Source of the DNA: Wenzhouxiangella marina
GTDB lineage: Bacteria > Pseudomonadota > Gammaproteobacteria > Xanthomonadales > Wenzhouxiangellaceae
Length of the DNA stretch: 64,000 nt
Assembly (NCBI RefSeq): GCF_001187785.1
Contig: NZ_CP012154.1
Span: forward strand, 676,501 to 740,500
Direction of reading: 5' to 3'
Part shown: positions 56,137 through 64,000 of the stretch, piece after piece
How positions within the stretch are numbered: position 1 is the stretch's first letter
Layout: the number at the start of each line of letters is the position of its first letter
Made by a program: the position numbers and the translations under genes
The notes under the pieces: model-generated
Told to the model about the DNA's origin: nothing
Seen by the model: only the letters and a program-made list of their open reading frames with translations
Database searches by the model: none

Positions 56137-58290
56137 CTAGAGATTGCGCAGGCGGCGGGCGCTGGTGACGTTCGGAATCGACTGCATCTTGCCCAGCAGC
56201 ACGGCCAGTTGATCGAAGTCCTCGACCTGCACGGTCAGTTCGATGCGGACCTGCTGATTCTGTTCGTCGTTGCGGGTGTTCATGGCACTGACGTTGACGT
56301 TCTCGTGGGCCAGCAGGGTGCCCAGATCGCGCAGCAGATCGCGGCGGTCGTGCGCCTCCAGCACCACCCGGGCCGGATAGTGGCTGCGAGCCCGATCGGC
56401 CCACTGCACGTTCAGCACCCGCTCGGGGTGCTGGGCGAGCAGGTCCAGGAACTGGCGGCAGTCCTGGCGATGGATGCTGACGCCGCGTGACTGGGTGATG
56501 AAGCCGGCGATGGCATCGCCGGGCACCGGCTGGCAGCAGCGGGCCATCTGGTGCATCAGCTTGCCGACGCCTTCGATGCGGATGTCATCACGATCGCCGT
56601 GCGCGTCATGACGCTGCTCGTGCACGGTCAGGCGCGCGCTGGCCGGCGACCGCGCGGCACGCAGTCGTTCGACGGCGCCCGCCACCTGGCCGGTGGTCAG
56701 ATCGCCGCTGCCGACGGCGACCATCAGATCGTCGACGCGCTTGAAGTTGAAGCCCTCCAGAACGCCTTCGAGTTCCTCCATCGGGAGATCGAGGCGCCGG
56801 AACTCCGACTCGATGGCTGCACGGCCGTCCTGCAGGTTGTCGTCGTAGTTGGCCTGCTTGAACCAGTGCCGGACCTTGGCCCGGGCGCGCGCACTCCGGA
56901 TGTAGCCGAGGCGAGGGCTGAGCCAGTCACGCGAGGGTCGGGCTTCCTTGGCGGTCAGGATCTCGACGCGGTCGCCGTTCTGCAGCACCGTGGTCAGGGG
57001 CACGATCCGGCCGTTCACCCGCGCGCCGCGGCAGCGGTGCCCGACCTCCGTATGCACCAGATAGGCGAAGTCCAGGGGCGTGGCGCCCGCGACCAGATCC
57101 TTGACCTCGCCTCTGGGAGTCAGCACGTAGACCCGGTCTTCGCGAGTTTCGTTGTCGAAGCTTTCCAGCAGGCTGTCATCGTCGGCCTCTTCGCCCTGGC
57201 CTTCGAGCAGACGACGCATCACACCGATGCGCTTTTCGAGGGCATCATCGCGTGGTCCGCCTTCCTTGTAGCGCCAGTGCGCCGCCACCCCGAGTTCGGC
57301 ATGGCGGTGCATGTCGTGGGTGCGGATCTGGACTTCGACGACCCGGCCCGAGTCGCTGGTCACGGCGGTGTGCAGGGACTGGTAGAGGTTGGCCTTGGGA
57401 TTGGTGATGTAGTCGTCGAATTCGCCGGGCACCGGCTGCCAGTGCGTGTGGACCAGGCCCAGCACGGCATAGCACTCGGCCACGCTGTCGACAAGCACGC
57501 GTACGGCGCGGACGTCGAAGAGCTCGTGAAAGTCCAGGCCCTTGCGCTGCATCTTGCGCCAGATCGAATAGATGTGTTTCGGTCGCCCGGACACGTCGGC
57601 CTTGATGCCCTGGGCCTGCACGACCTCGCGCAATCGGTCCATGAAGGTAGTGATGAAGGCTTCTCGATCCGCCCGGCGCTCGGCCACCAGGCGGCTGATC
57701 TGCCGGTAGGTGTCGGGTTCGAGGTAGCGAAAGGCCAGGTCCTCGAGCTCCCACTTCAACTGCCAGATGCCCAGACGGTTGGCCAGCGGGGCGTGGATGA
57801 TCTGGGTTTCCCGGGCCAGGGCGCGGCGCTGTTCTTCCGAGCCTTCGCGAGCCAGACGCAGCCTGGCCACTTGCCAGGCCAGGGCGATCAGCACCACGCG
57901 CATGTCGGCGACCAGGGCCAGCAGCAGTCGGCGCAGGCCTTCGGCGCGGCGACTGTCATCGGGCAGGTAGGTGCGGCCGAAGTGGGTCAGGGTGGCGAGC
58001 TGGCCGAGCAGCGATCGCACCGATGGGCTGAGCGCCTCCAGATCACTCCCTTCCTGCTGAGCCAGGGGAATCAGCAGGGTCGCCGCGACCGTGTCCGGAT
58101 CGGGAGAGAGCTGGCGCAGGGCCCGCAGGGCCTCCAGGATCAGCTCCAGGGTGTCGTGATCCAGCGTCGATTCCCGCAGCCTCGAGCGTGCGAGCTCGAT
58201 GGCATCCGTATGGCTCTGGCTGGCCGATTCATAGTCGTCCAGCCAGTCGGCGATGGCCGTTGAGGGCGAGGTGTCGGACATGCCGAGCAT
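56137..58290 (-). CDS. relA: RelA-type (p)ppGpp synthetase
   Basis: A 717-residue long RSH protein. The N-terminal hydrolase-like domain lacks the HDxxED catalytic set (the region reads AATLLIPLAQQEGSD), so it should be inactive, as in RelA. The synthetase domain has GRPKHIYSIWRKMQRKG, FDVRAVRVLVDSVAECYAVLG, DDYITNPKANLYQSLHTAV and EVQIRTHDMHRHAELGVAAHWRYKEG. A TGS domain (VYVLTPRGEVKDLVAGATPLDFAYLVHT), a CC/zinc region (MARCCQPVPGDAIAGFIT) and a C-terminal ACT domain follow. A second ATG at 58281 is an alternative start. Confidence 0.95.
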   Translation of the reverse strand: MLGMSDTSPSTAIADWLDDYESASQSHTDAIELARSRLRESTLDHDTLELILEALRALRQLSPDPDTVAATLLIPLAQQEGSDLEALSPSVRSLLGQLATLTHFGRTYLPDDSRRAEGLRRLLLALVADMRVVLIALAWQVARLRLAREGSEEQRRALARETQIIHAPLANRLGIWQLKWELEDLAFRYLEPDTYRQISRLVAERRADREAFITTFMDRLREVVQAQGIKADVSGRPKHIYSIWRKMQRKGLDFHELFDVRAVRVLVDSVAECYAVLGLVHTHWQPVPGEFDDYITNPKANLYQSLHTAVTSDSGRVVEVQIRTHDMHRHAELGVAAHWRYKEGGPRDDALEKRIGVMRRLLEGQGEEADDDSLLESFDNETREDRVYVLTPRGEVKDLVAGATPLDFAYLVHTEVGHRCRGARVNGRIVPLTTVLQNGDRVEILTAKEARPSRDWLSPRLGYIRSARARAKVRHWFKQANYDDNLQDGRAAIESEFRRLDLPMEELEGVLEGFNFKRVDDLMVAVGSGDLTTGQVAGAVERLRAARSPASARLTVHEQRHDAHGDRDDIRIEGVGKLMHQMARCCQPVPGDAIAGFITQSRGVSIHRQDCRQFLDLLAQHPERVLNVQWADRARSHYPARVVLEAHDRRDLLRDLGTLLAHENVNVSAMNTRNDEQNQQVRIELTVQVEDFDQLAVLLGKMQSIPNVTSARRLRNL

Positions 58291-58345
58291 TGTAAACAGA
58301 GCCGGCCAGCCAGCGGGTCCGGCCGCCGTTTCCGGTGGCTTCGTT

Positions 58346-60190
58346 TCAGGGGGCCGGCAGGACCTCGAAGGAGCTGCTGGTGATGGTCGGCAGATCGCTG
58401 AAGGCCCTCAGGTCGTAGCCGGTCCCGGCCTGGTTGACGACGATCGAGTCGAACAGCAGGATGCCGTTGCTGGCGGTGAGGTCCGGGAAGAAGCTCACGC
58501 CCGTGCCGTTCTGGCGAAGCTGTAGCGTCACCGTCGTGCTGTTGTCCCAGTCGACCAGGTTGTCGAAGGCGTCGAGGACGAAGATCGCCACCGGTGGAGA
58601 CATGACCGCGCCGGCGATCACGTCGCTGGGCTGCGAGGCGAACACCAGGCGATCGGGTGATCCGGCACGGAAAGTGATTGCCGTGCTTGCGCTTACCAGC
58701 GCCTCGCTCTGAATGAAACTGGGGTTGAAGGTGCCGGCATTGGTCGAAGACACGGTGAAATACGCACGGCCGGAGACATCGGTCACGGCGCTGTTGCTGA
58801 AGAAGCTCAGGCCCTCGTCCACGCCAACCGTGACGGTTTCATTGGGCGTCGGGTTGCCGAACGCGTCCCGGACCACGACTTCGACGAGTCCGGTGCTGGT
58901 TCCGTCGGCCGGGATGTTGTCGATGATGGTGAATGCCGACAGCTGGGCCGGTGGGCCGGCCACGAAGCTGACCTCGGCGGTGGTGCCGACACCGGAGGCG
59001 CCGAGGTCGGGCGCGAAGAACTCGGGCTGGAAGGTGCCGGTGGGGCCGGCCGATCTGGCCGTGAACAGCACGCTGCCATCGGCGCCGGTGGTGCCGCTGA
59101 GGGGCGTGATGTCGAGCCCGTCGGCATTGCTCAGCTGGATGAACACACCAGGGGTCGGAAACTTGGCGGCATCCAACGCCGTGACGCGGATGAAGGCCGG
59201 GTCGACGCCATCGGCCACCGGCGGGCTGGCATTCTCGAGCGTCGCGGCAATGGTCTGACCTTCGCCGATCAAGACCATTCTGGCCGTTGCCGCATCCCAG
59301 TTGCTCGCTTCGGGCAGGCTGCGGTCGATGGCCCCGGCGTAGAGATCGATCACGCCGCCTGGACTGGAAGCGGAAAAGATCGATCGGATGACGTTGAAGC
59401 GGACGATGCCGCCGGGAGGCAGCACCAGGTCGCGGCCCCGGATCGACGGTTCGCTGGTCCCGGGCGTGGCATCGGCGCAGCTGGCGCCGCCGATGCCCTG
59501 GCACTGGTAGATGCCGGCGGTCAACTGACCGTCCGGGTAGTAGCTGGGATTGCGTGGATAGAGTTCCTGAAAACCGACCGCGGAAGCGGTCGTCTGGCCT
59601 TCGTTGCGGACCTCGACCTGGTAGTTGATCAGTTCGTTGACGCGCACGAAATCGGGCACGTTGAAGAATTCGACTTTCAGGGTGCTCTGGGGCTCGAAGC
59701 GATCCCTGAAGATCAGGTTCGGGTCGTCCCCGCCTGGCGGTGCAAGGCCGGACAGACCGAAACCTCCGGGCCCGGCATGGAAGCAGGCTGCCTCCTCGGG
59801 GACCTCGAGCAGCAGGCGGTCGCCGCCGGGCAGATAGCGGAGGTTGCTGTCGAGGGGAAGCTGGTCGATGATCGGATCGCCGTTGGCATTCCTGGCGGAC
59901 AGTGTCAGTGGGGCGCTTGCAGGGAGGCCGGTCAGGGGGAAGCAGAACAGTGGTCCAAGCAAGTCCAATTCGATCTCGCCCGTGAGCGGGAGATAGCTGG
60001 CGCCGGGCAAGGGCAGCAGGCTGGCCACCGTTTGGCCCTCGATCGTCAGCTCAATGCCGCCGCCGGCGCCCTGGACCTCCGAGCTCGATGCTGCGCCCGA
60101 CGAACTGGCCGATACGGCCGCAGCTTGGAGCAGGCAGCTCGCGAAGGCGAGGCAAGCAACAAGCAGGATATGGCGAGAGTTCAACGGCAT
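58346..60190 (-). CDS. secreted multi-domain Ig-like protein with internal FRDRFE motif
   Basis: A 614-residue exported protein. The signal peptide (RHILLVACLAFASCLLQAAA) is followed by a Ser/Ala-rich linker and a first domain ending in NLIFRDRFEPQS near residue 160, the same motif that ends other secreted proteins here. Then comes a DUF11/CARDB-like domain (VEFFNVPDFVRVNELINYQVEVRNEG, with an internal Cys pair), followed by three Ig-like repeats of the bacterial invasin type (for example AQLSAFTIIDNIPADGTSTG, VVRDAFGNPTPNETVTVGV). The exact start is uncertain; TTG codons at 60211 and 60184 are options. Function unknown. Confidence 0.8.
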   Translation of the reverse strand: MPLNSRHILLVACLAFASCLLQAAAVSASSSGAASSSEVQGAGGGIELTIEGQTVASLLPLPGASYLPLTGEIELDLLGPLFCFPLTGLPASAPLTLSARNANGDPIIDQLPLDSNLRYLPGGDRLLLEVPEEAACFHAGPGGFGLSGLAPPGGDDPNLIFRDRFEPQSTLKVEFFNVPDFVRVNELINYQVEVRNEGQTTASAVGFQELYPRNPSYYPDGQLTAGIYQCQGIGGASCADATPGTSEPSIRGRDLVLPPGGIVRFNVIRSIFSASSPGGVIDLYAGAIDRSLPEASNWDAATARMVLIGEGQTIAATLENASPPVADGVDPAFIRVTALDAAKFPTPGVFIQLSNADGLDITPLSGTTGADGSVLFTARSAGPTGTFQPEFFAPDLGASGVGTTAEVSFVAGPPAQLSAFTIIDNIPADGTSTGLVEVVVRDAFGNPTPNETVTVGVDEGLSFFSNSAVTDVSGRAYFTVSSTNAGTFNPSFIQSEALVSASTAITFRAGSPDRLVFASQPSDVIAGAVMSPPVAIFVLDAFDNLVDWDNSTTVTLQLRQNGTGVSFFPDLTASNGILLFDSIVVNQAGTGYDLRAFSDLPTITSSSFEVLPAP

Positions 60191-60399
60191 TCCCCCGGTA
60201 CGATAGGCCAACTACGATGGGCGATTCTAAACCCTGGCATGCCTGCTGTCCATTAAGCCATCTTTAGTGGCTATGTAAATAGACTTCAAGAGGTATGAGG
60301 GATTATGACGTGAATGTGACTACTACGGCGCGATGGCCTTGTGGTAACCTGCTTCAGGTATCAAGTTTGTCTCGCTATTCCTGGCATGGGGGATCGGCT

Positions 60400-61806
60400 T
60401 TGAGAATCGTTTTGCCTGGCGTCGCCATGGCGCTCTGTTTCGTTACGGTCACTGGCTTGGCACAGTCCAGAAGCCTGGTCCTCCACGACCTGGCAGGAGG
60501 TCAGCCGATCACCTGCAACCTGACGGATTCATCTGCCGTCCAGCTCGACGCGGACAGTGGCGATCTGTTCGTTCCTCTGGACGATTACGATAGCTGTCTC
60601 GACGGAGGTGCGGCCCTGGGCCTCAGTCCATTGATCGTCAGCCCCGATCCTGTCGTGGCCGGTTCCCTGATCCAGGTGCTCTGGACCACCGTCGGTGCCA
60701 GTTCCTGCTCGCCGGACCCATCCTCGACCCTGGCGGGTTGGACCGCTCAGTCGCTTGGTCTGGAAGGGCCTCTCCTGTATACGGTTCCGGCGGCCACGCC
60801 TGCTGGAGAATATTCCTTGGCGATCAGTTGCAGCGACGGCGACAGCACCGTGACGCAAAGCCGCTTGCTCGAGGTCGAGGCGTCGGCCCCGGTCGATCCG
60901 CCAGGCACGCCCAGTTTCACTGTCAATGGGAGCACGACGGTCATCACGATCCAGCCGGGTGCCGCCTTGACACTCGCTTGGGCCTCCACGAACGCCAGCA
61001 GCTGCGAGGCGTCGGGGACCTTGCCTGGATGGAGCGGGGTCAAGACGCCGGAGGGTGTCGAGTCGGTGACCACATCGCCCTCGCTGCCCAATGGCCCCTA
61101 CACGGTTCGACTGCGGTGTTTGAACGCGTCCGGAAGTTCGCCGCTGGTTGCGCGCGGAGTGACGGTGTCCGATGCGCAGCCGACCGCCTGCGACGGCCGC
61201 GCACTGCTCGGTCAGGGAAGTCTGTCGAACTGGACGCGCAAGACCACCGGTCTCAATACCTGCGTCTGGTCCTCTGCCTTCGTCTTCCCATCCGAGCCGA
61301 TCGAAAGTGCCAACTGCCGTTTCTTCGACACCGCCTGGCCTCAGCCCTGGCCTGCGGGAGGCTCGGCGATCAACCTCTTCGTCGACGGGTCCGGCCCTCA
61401 GTTCATCGCCATGGCGTTCAACAGTGGCAACGTCCCGGCCAATGTGCTGGGGCAGCTGCTCGTGGAGCCACCCTCCTTCGGTGGTGCTTCGGCGGGACTG
61501 AAGATGTGGTCCATTTCCCGCTGCCCCGGTGACTTCAATCAGGCAGAGATCGAGGCGGAAATGGGTGTCGGCTGCATTCGTCGCGATTCCTTCAGTTCGG
61601 CCGAGCCCTTCCAGTGGGGTGGGGCGGCGTCGATTCCGACAAGCGACCGCTGCGGTCTGGAGCCGTTCACCGACTACTACCTCAATATCATCTGGACCAC
61701 CGACCCTGCGGGTACGCCACCGGCAGACCTGACCCAGAACCCGGCCTGTGCGCAGTTCGGACGCTGTGGAATGGGCCTGCTCCAGTCCGGGAACTATTCA
61801 CCATGA
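60400..61806 (+). CDS. secreted Cys-rich Ig-like protein, paralog A
   Basis: A 468-residue exported protein. I chose the TTG at 60400 because a strong GGGGGA lies 7 nt upstream and it gives a clean signal peptide (RIVLPGVAMALCFVTVTGLAQS). Two Ig-like domains of about 95 residues follow, each with W-x-(S/T)-x-x-A-x-x-C and a W-(S/T) core (VLWTTVGASSCSPDPS, LAWASTNASSCEASG). The C-terminal ~165-residue domain (ALLGQGSLSNWTRKTTG, WSISRCPGDFNQ, DRCGLEPFTDYYLNIIWT) is not a family I recognise. The stop overlaps the start of paralog B (ATGA). Confidence 0.8.
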   Translation: MRIVLPGVAMALCFVTVTGLAQSRSLVLHDLAGGQPITCNLTDSSAVQLDADSGDLFVPLDDYDSCLDGGAALGLSPLIVSPDPVVAGSLIQVLWTTVGASSCSPDPSSTLAGWTAQSLGLEGPLLYTVPAATPAGEYSLAISCSDGDSTVTQSRLLEVEASAPVDPPGTPSFTVNGSTTVITIQPGAALTLAWASTNASSCEASGTLPGWSGVKTPEGVESVTTSPSLPNGPYTVRLRCLNASGSSPLVARGVTVSDAQPTACDGRALLGQGSLSNWTRKTTGLNTCVWSSAFVFPSEPIESANCRFFDTAWPQPWPAGGSAINLFVDGSGPQFIAMAFNSGNVPANVLGQLLVEPPSFGGASAGLKMWSISRCPGDFNQAEIEAEMGVGCIRRDSFSSAEPFQWGGAASIPTSDRCGLEPFTDYYLNIIWTTDPAGTPPADLTQNPACAQFGRCGMGLLQSGNYSP

Positions 61807-63297
61807 TCGACAAGAGCTGGTTCATGCTGTCCACGCACGACTCGAGAACTCGGCCGGCTCGCGAGTGCCGGGATCATCGGCGCCTGGCCTGCACAGCGGT
61901 CCTTGTGGGTATGGCCGGGCTGGCGATGCTGGTTGGCGGTCCGGTCGTCGCCCAATCGAAGCAGCTCCATCTTCGCGATGGGGCCCAGCAGGGCCCGGAC
62001 ATCGTCTGTGATCTGGCCGATCAGGTCCCTGTGGATTTCGACGCGGACAGCGGGGATGTGCAAGCGACCGTGCTGGACCTGAGTGCCTGCTTGAGCGGGC
62101 CGTCCATCCCCGGTTTGAGTACTGTGCTGCTGTCTCCGAACCCGGTGGCGGCTGGTGCCGATCTGCAGGTACTTTGGACGTCGACGAATGCGACCGTCTG
62201 CGAACCGAGTCTGTCCTCGACCCTGCCTGGCTGGCCGGCGGAAAGCATCGGTCTGCAGGGCCCGGCGGTCTACACCGTGCCCGCGGGTGTGCCGACCGGC
62301 GCCTACGCGGTCGAGGTGAGCTGTCAGAACGGCTCCGGGAGCGCCACCATCGGCGCCTTCGTGTCCGTCAATGGCTCCGGGCCGGGCGAGGCCCCGCCGC
62401 CGCCGCAGCTGACGGTCAACGGCAGCGTCAGCGAAACGACGATCCAGGCCGGGGATTCGATCGACATCGTCTGGTCTTCGACCAATGCGGGATTCTGCTC
62501 GGCCAGCGGCACGCTGCCTGGCTGGTCCGGCGATCAGACCCAGCTCGGGTCCCTGATGCTGACGACCTCCGAGAGCCTGCCGAACGGTCAATACACCGTT
62601 GCATTGAATTGCTCGAACGCTGTCGGCGCCGGGCCAACGACGATCCGCACCGTGACCGTCTCGGAATAGGGGTCCGGCCGAGTGTTCCGGCCGCGCCTTG
62701 CTGGGCCAGGGGAGCCTGTCGAACTGGACCCGAAAGACCACGGCAAACAACAGTTGCGTCTGGGCCAATCCGCCCGGCTCGGGCGTCGTGGAGTCCGCTG
62801 ACTGCACCAGTTTTGCTGACGTCTGGTCCGCGCCATGGCCCGCAGGGCCGACTCTGTTCCGCAATCTATTCGTGGAGGGCGGTCAGCCGGAGTTCATCGC
62901 CATGGAGTTCAACAGTGGCGATATTCCGTCTGGCCACCAGGGATCGATCATCCTGGAGGTGCCCCAGTTCGGGGGTGCCGCTGCAGCGACGAAGATGTGG
63001 TCGATCTCCCGCTGCCCGGGAGATTTCAACAAGGACCTCATCGATGGGGAAATGGGGCCGGGTTGCGTTCGGCGAGACCAGTTCACGTTTGTCGAGAGTT
63101 TCCGTTGGGGCGGGCCGGACTTCATTGCAGCGAGCGATCGCTGCGGCCTGGAGCCCAACACGAGCTACTACCTCAATTTGATCTGGACCCAGGATCAGGC
63201 GGGAACGCCGCCCGCACAGATCACCCAGCACCCCATGTGCAGCGAGTTCGGTCTTTGCGGCACGAACACCGGAATCTCCGGGCTCTACACGCCATGA
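61803..63297 (+). pseudogene. secreted Cys-rich Ig-like protein, paralog B, frameshifted
   Basis: A tandem relative of paralog A with the same build: signal peptide (LVGMAGLAMLVGGPVVAQS), two Ig-like domains (VLWTSTNATVCEPSLS, IVWSSTNAGFCSASG) and the C-terminal domain (MLGQGSLSNWTRKTT, WSISRCPGDFNKD, DRCGLEPNTSYYLNLIWTQD). The frame breaks at about 62662-62669 (TCGGAATAG). Dropping one A restores VSDRGPAECSGRALLGQG, which aligns with VSDAQPTACDGRALLGQG of paralog A. The part after the break lies in the +1 frame to 63297. Either a recent inactivation or a sequencing error. Confidence 0.85.
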
Positions 63298-63585
63298 GCG
63301 AAAGCGTCGTGTCGAGTCGAGGGCGGCCGCTGGTGTAGGAAGCATCTCGGCCGCCGTCTGCACCCGGAGCGGCCCTGCAAGGCTCGCAACGCCAGGACCT
63401 CATCAACAATTCCTGTCAGTAGGCCTTGGCGGTTTCCCATCCAATGGCTTCAGGGGCCAAGCAGGCCGGCTACGGGGGCGTTTCGGTCGGGTGGGAGGGT
63501 GACGGGTTCGAGAAGCCGTCCCGGTCGGACCATCTAGCGCTGGGCGGGCTGCAGCTCGCTGTACGAGCTGCAGCCCGCGCGTTCA
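63298..63585. other. gene-free convergent spacer
   Basis: About 290 bp between two convergent surface-protein genes. Apart from the long terminator-like hairpin at its right end, I see no gene or element. Confidence 0.5.
63544..63578. terminator. long hairpin, probable bidirectional terminator
   Basis: A perfect 15-bp stem (63544-63558 with 63564-63578, around GGGCTGCAGCTCG) and a 5-nt CTGTA loop, between convergent coding regions. There is no clear T tract on either strand, so termination may be factor-assisted. Confidence 0.5.
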
Positions 63586-64000
63586 TCAGGGTGCCGGGTC
63601 GGTGACCGTGTAGCCGGAGATGGTCTCGGTCACGGTGCTGTTGTAGGCGTCCCCGCTGTAGACGGCTTGGATGTCGTAGCTGCCCGCGCTCAGCGGCGGG
63701 ATGCTGCAGCTGGTCTGGGACGCCACGTCGATCGAGCACAGGACGTCGCCATTGGCTGCGTTTCTGATTTCGATCGAGCCGGTCGGATTGACGCCGCCGG
63801 ACAGGCTGGCAGTGGCGGTGATCGTCTGCGAGCTTTCCGCACCGCCCGAAGGATCGAGTTCGAAGGTCATGGCGGGCTCTGCGGCGGTGATCTCGAAGGG
63901 CGCCGAGCTCTGGACCACCGTGTTCCCCTGGATCCTGGCCGCGGCTTCGAGGGTGCGACCAGTTCCGATGATGCTGGCGCTCAGCGAGGACAGGTCGATG
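63586..64000 (-). CDS. secreted Ig-like repeat protein, C-terminal part (partial)
   Basis: An open frame that runs off the right edge of the window; only the last ~137 residues are visible. It ends with an Ig-like domain of the Big_3 type: TITATASLSGGVNPTGSIEI, NAANGDVLCSIDVASQTSCS, then SAGSYDIQAVYSGDAYNSTV and YTVTDPAP. Two Cys in the domain may pair. I infer a large surface protein; the N-terminus is outside the window. Confidence 0.75.
   Translation of the reverse strand, partial: IDLSSLSASIIGTGRTLEAAARIQGNTVVQSSAPFEITAAEPAMTFELDPSGGAESSQTITATASLSGGVNPTGSIEIRNAANGDVLCSIDVASQTSCSIPPLSAGSYDIQAVYSGDAYNSTVTETISGYTVTDPAP

Overview
The window is chromosomal, GC-rich DNA of a gammaproteobacterium. 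Gene content and order (leuS-lptE-holA-nadD-rsfS-rlmH-maf-rng-yhdP-tldD-pmbA, then tpiA-secG-tRNA-Leu-nuoA..N) suggest a Xanthomonadales or Wenzhouxiangellaceae-like organism. That placement is inference from gene order and protein style, not from a database search. Several secreted proteins share a short F-x-D-R-F-E motif, usually near the C-terminus.

Layout. 1-0.8 kb: the end of a secreted protein with Ig-like repeats. 0.9-1.6 kb: a DoxX-type membrane protein. 1.7-16.1 kb: a dense, mostly overlapping housekeeping cluster for leucyl-tRNA synthesis, LPS assembly (LptE), the DNA polymerase III delta subunit, NAD synthesis, ribosome silencing and methylation, Maf, RNase G, the AsmA-like giant YhdP, and the TldD/PmbA protease. 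16.3-18.7 kb: a secreted protein, a zinc-ribbon membrane protein, a short-chain dehydrogenase and YceI. 18.8-35.5 kb: tpiA, secG, tRNA-Leu(GAG) and all 13 complex I genes. Two extras sit inside the nuo operon: a 56-codon membrane ORF between nuoF and nuoG, and a GxxExxY nuclease-like gene with its own inverted ends between nuoM and nuoN. 35.5-37.6 kb: truB and tsaB, with an ORF-less inverted-repeat remnant before truB and a MITE-like element ending in the tsaB stop codon.

37.6-44.7 kb is an accessory island. It holds a 5'-truncated Rhs protein with a JAMM-like C-terminal toxin and an adjacent lipoprotein that may be its immunity protein; a long RAYT-type transposase with an altered HUH motif; direct repeats; a secreted surface protein; an IS3 remnant; an antitoxin next to a parE toxin broken by an amber codon; and an IS110 remnant. 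The island is bounded by a second, 113-bp copy of part of tsaB next to a DinG/YoaA helicase, so it probably separated or rearranged an old helicase-tsaB neighbourhood.

44.7-58.3 kb: the YoaA-like helicase, a TPR lipoprotein, PBP1b, a roughly 1500-residue protein with three glycosyltransferase domains, two GT2 glycosyltransferases and RelA. 58.3-64 kb: secreted Ig-like proteins, including a tandem paralogous pair whose second member is frameshifted, and the end of another surface protein that runs off the window.

The best candidates for something new are the small nuoF-nuoG ORF, the mobile inverted-repeat elements threaded through nuo-truB-tsaB, and the Rhs JAMM toxin with its lipoprotein partner.
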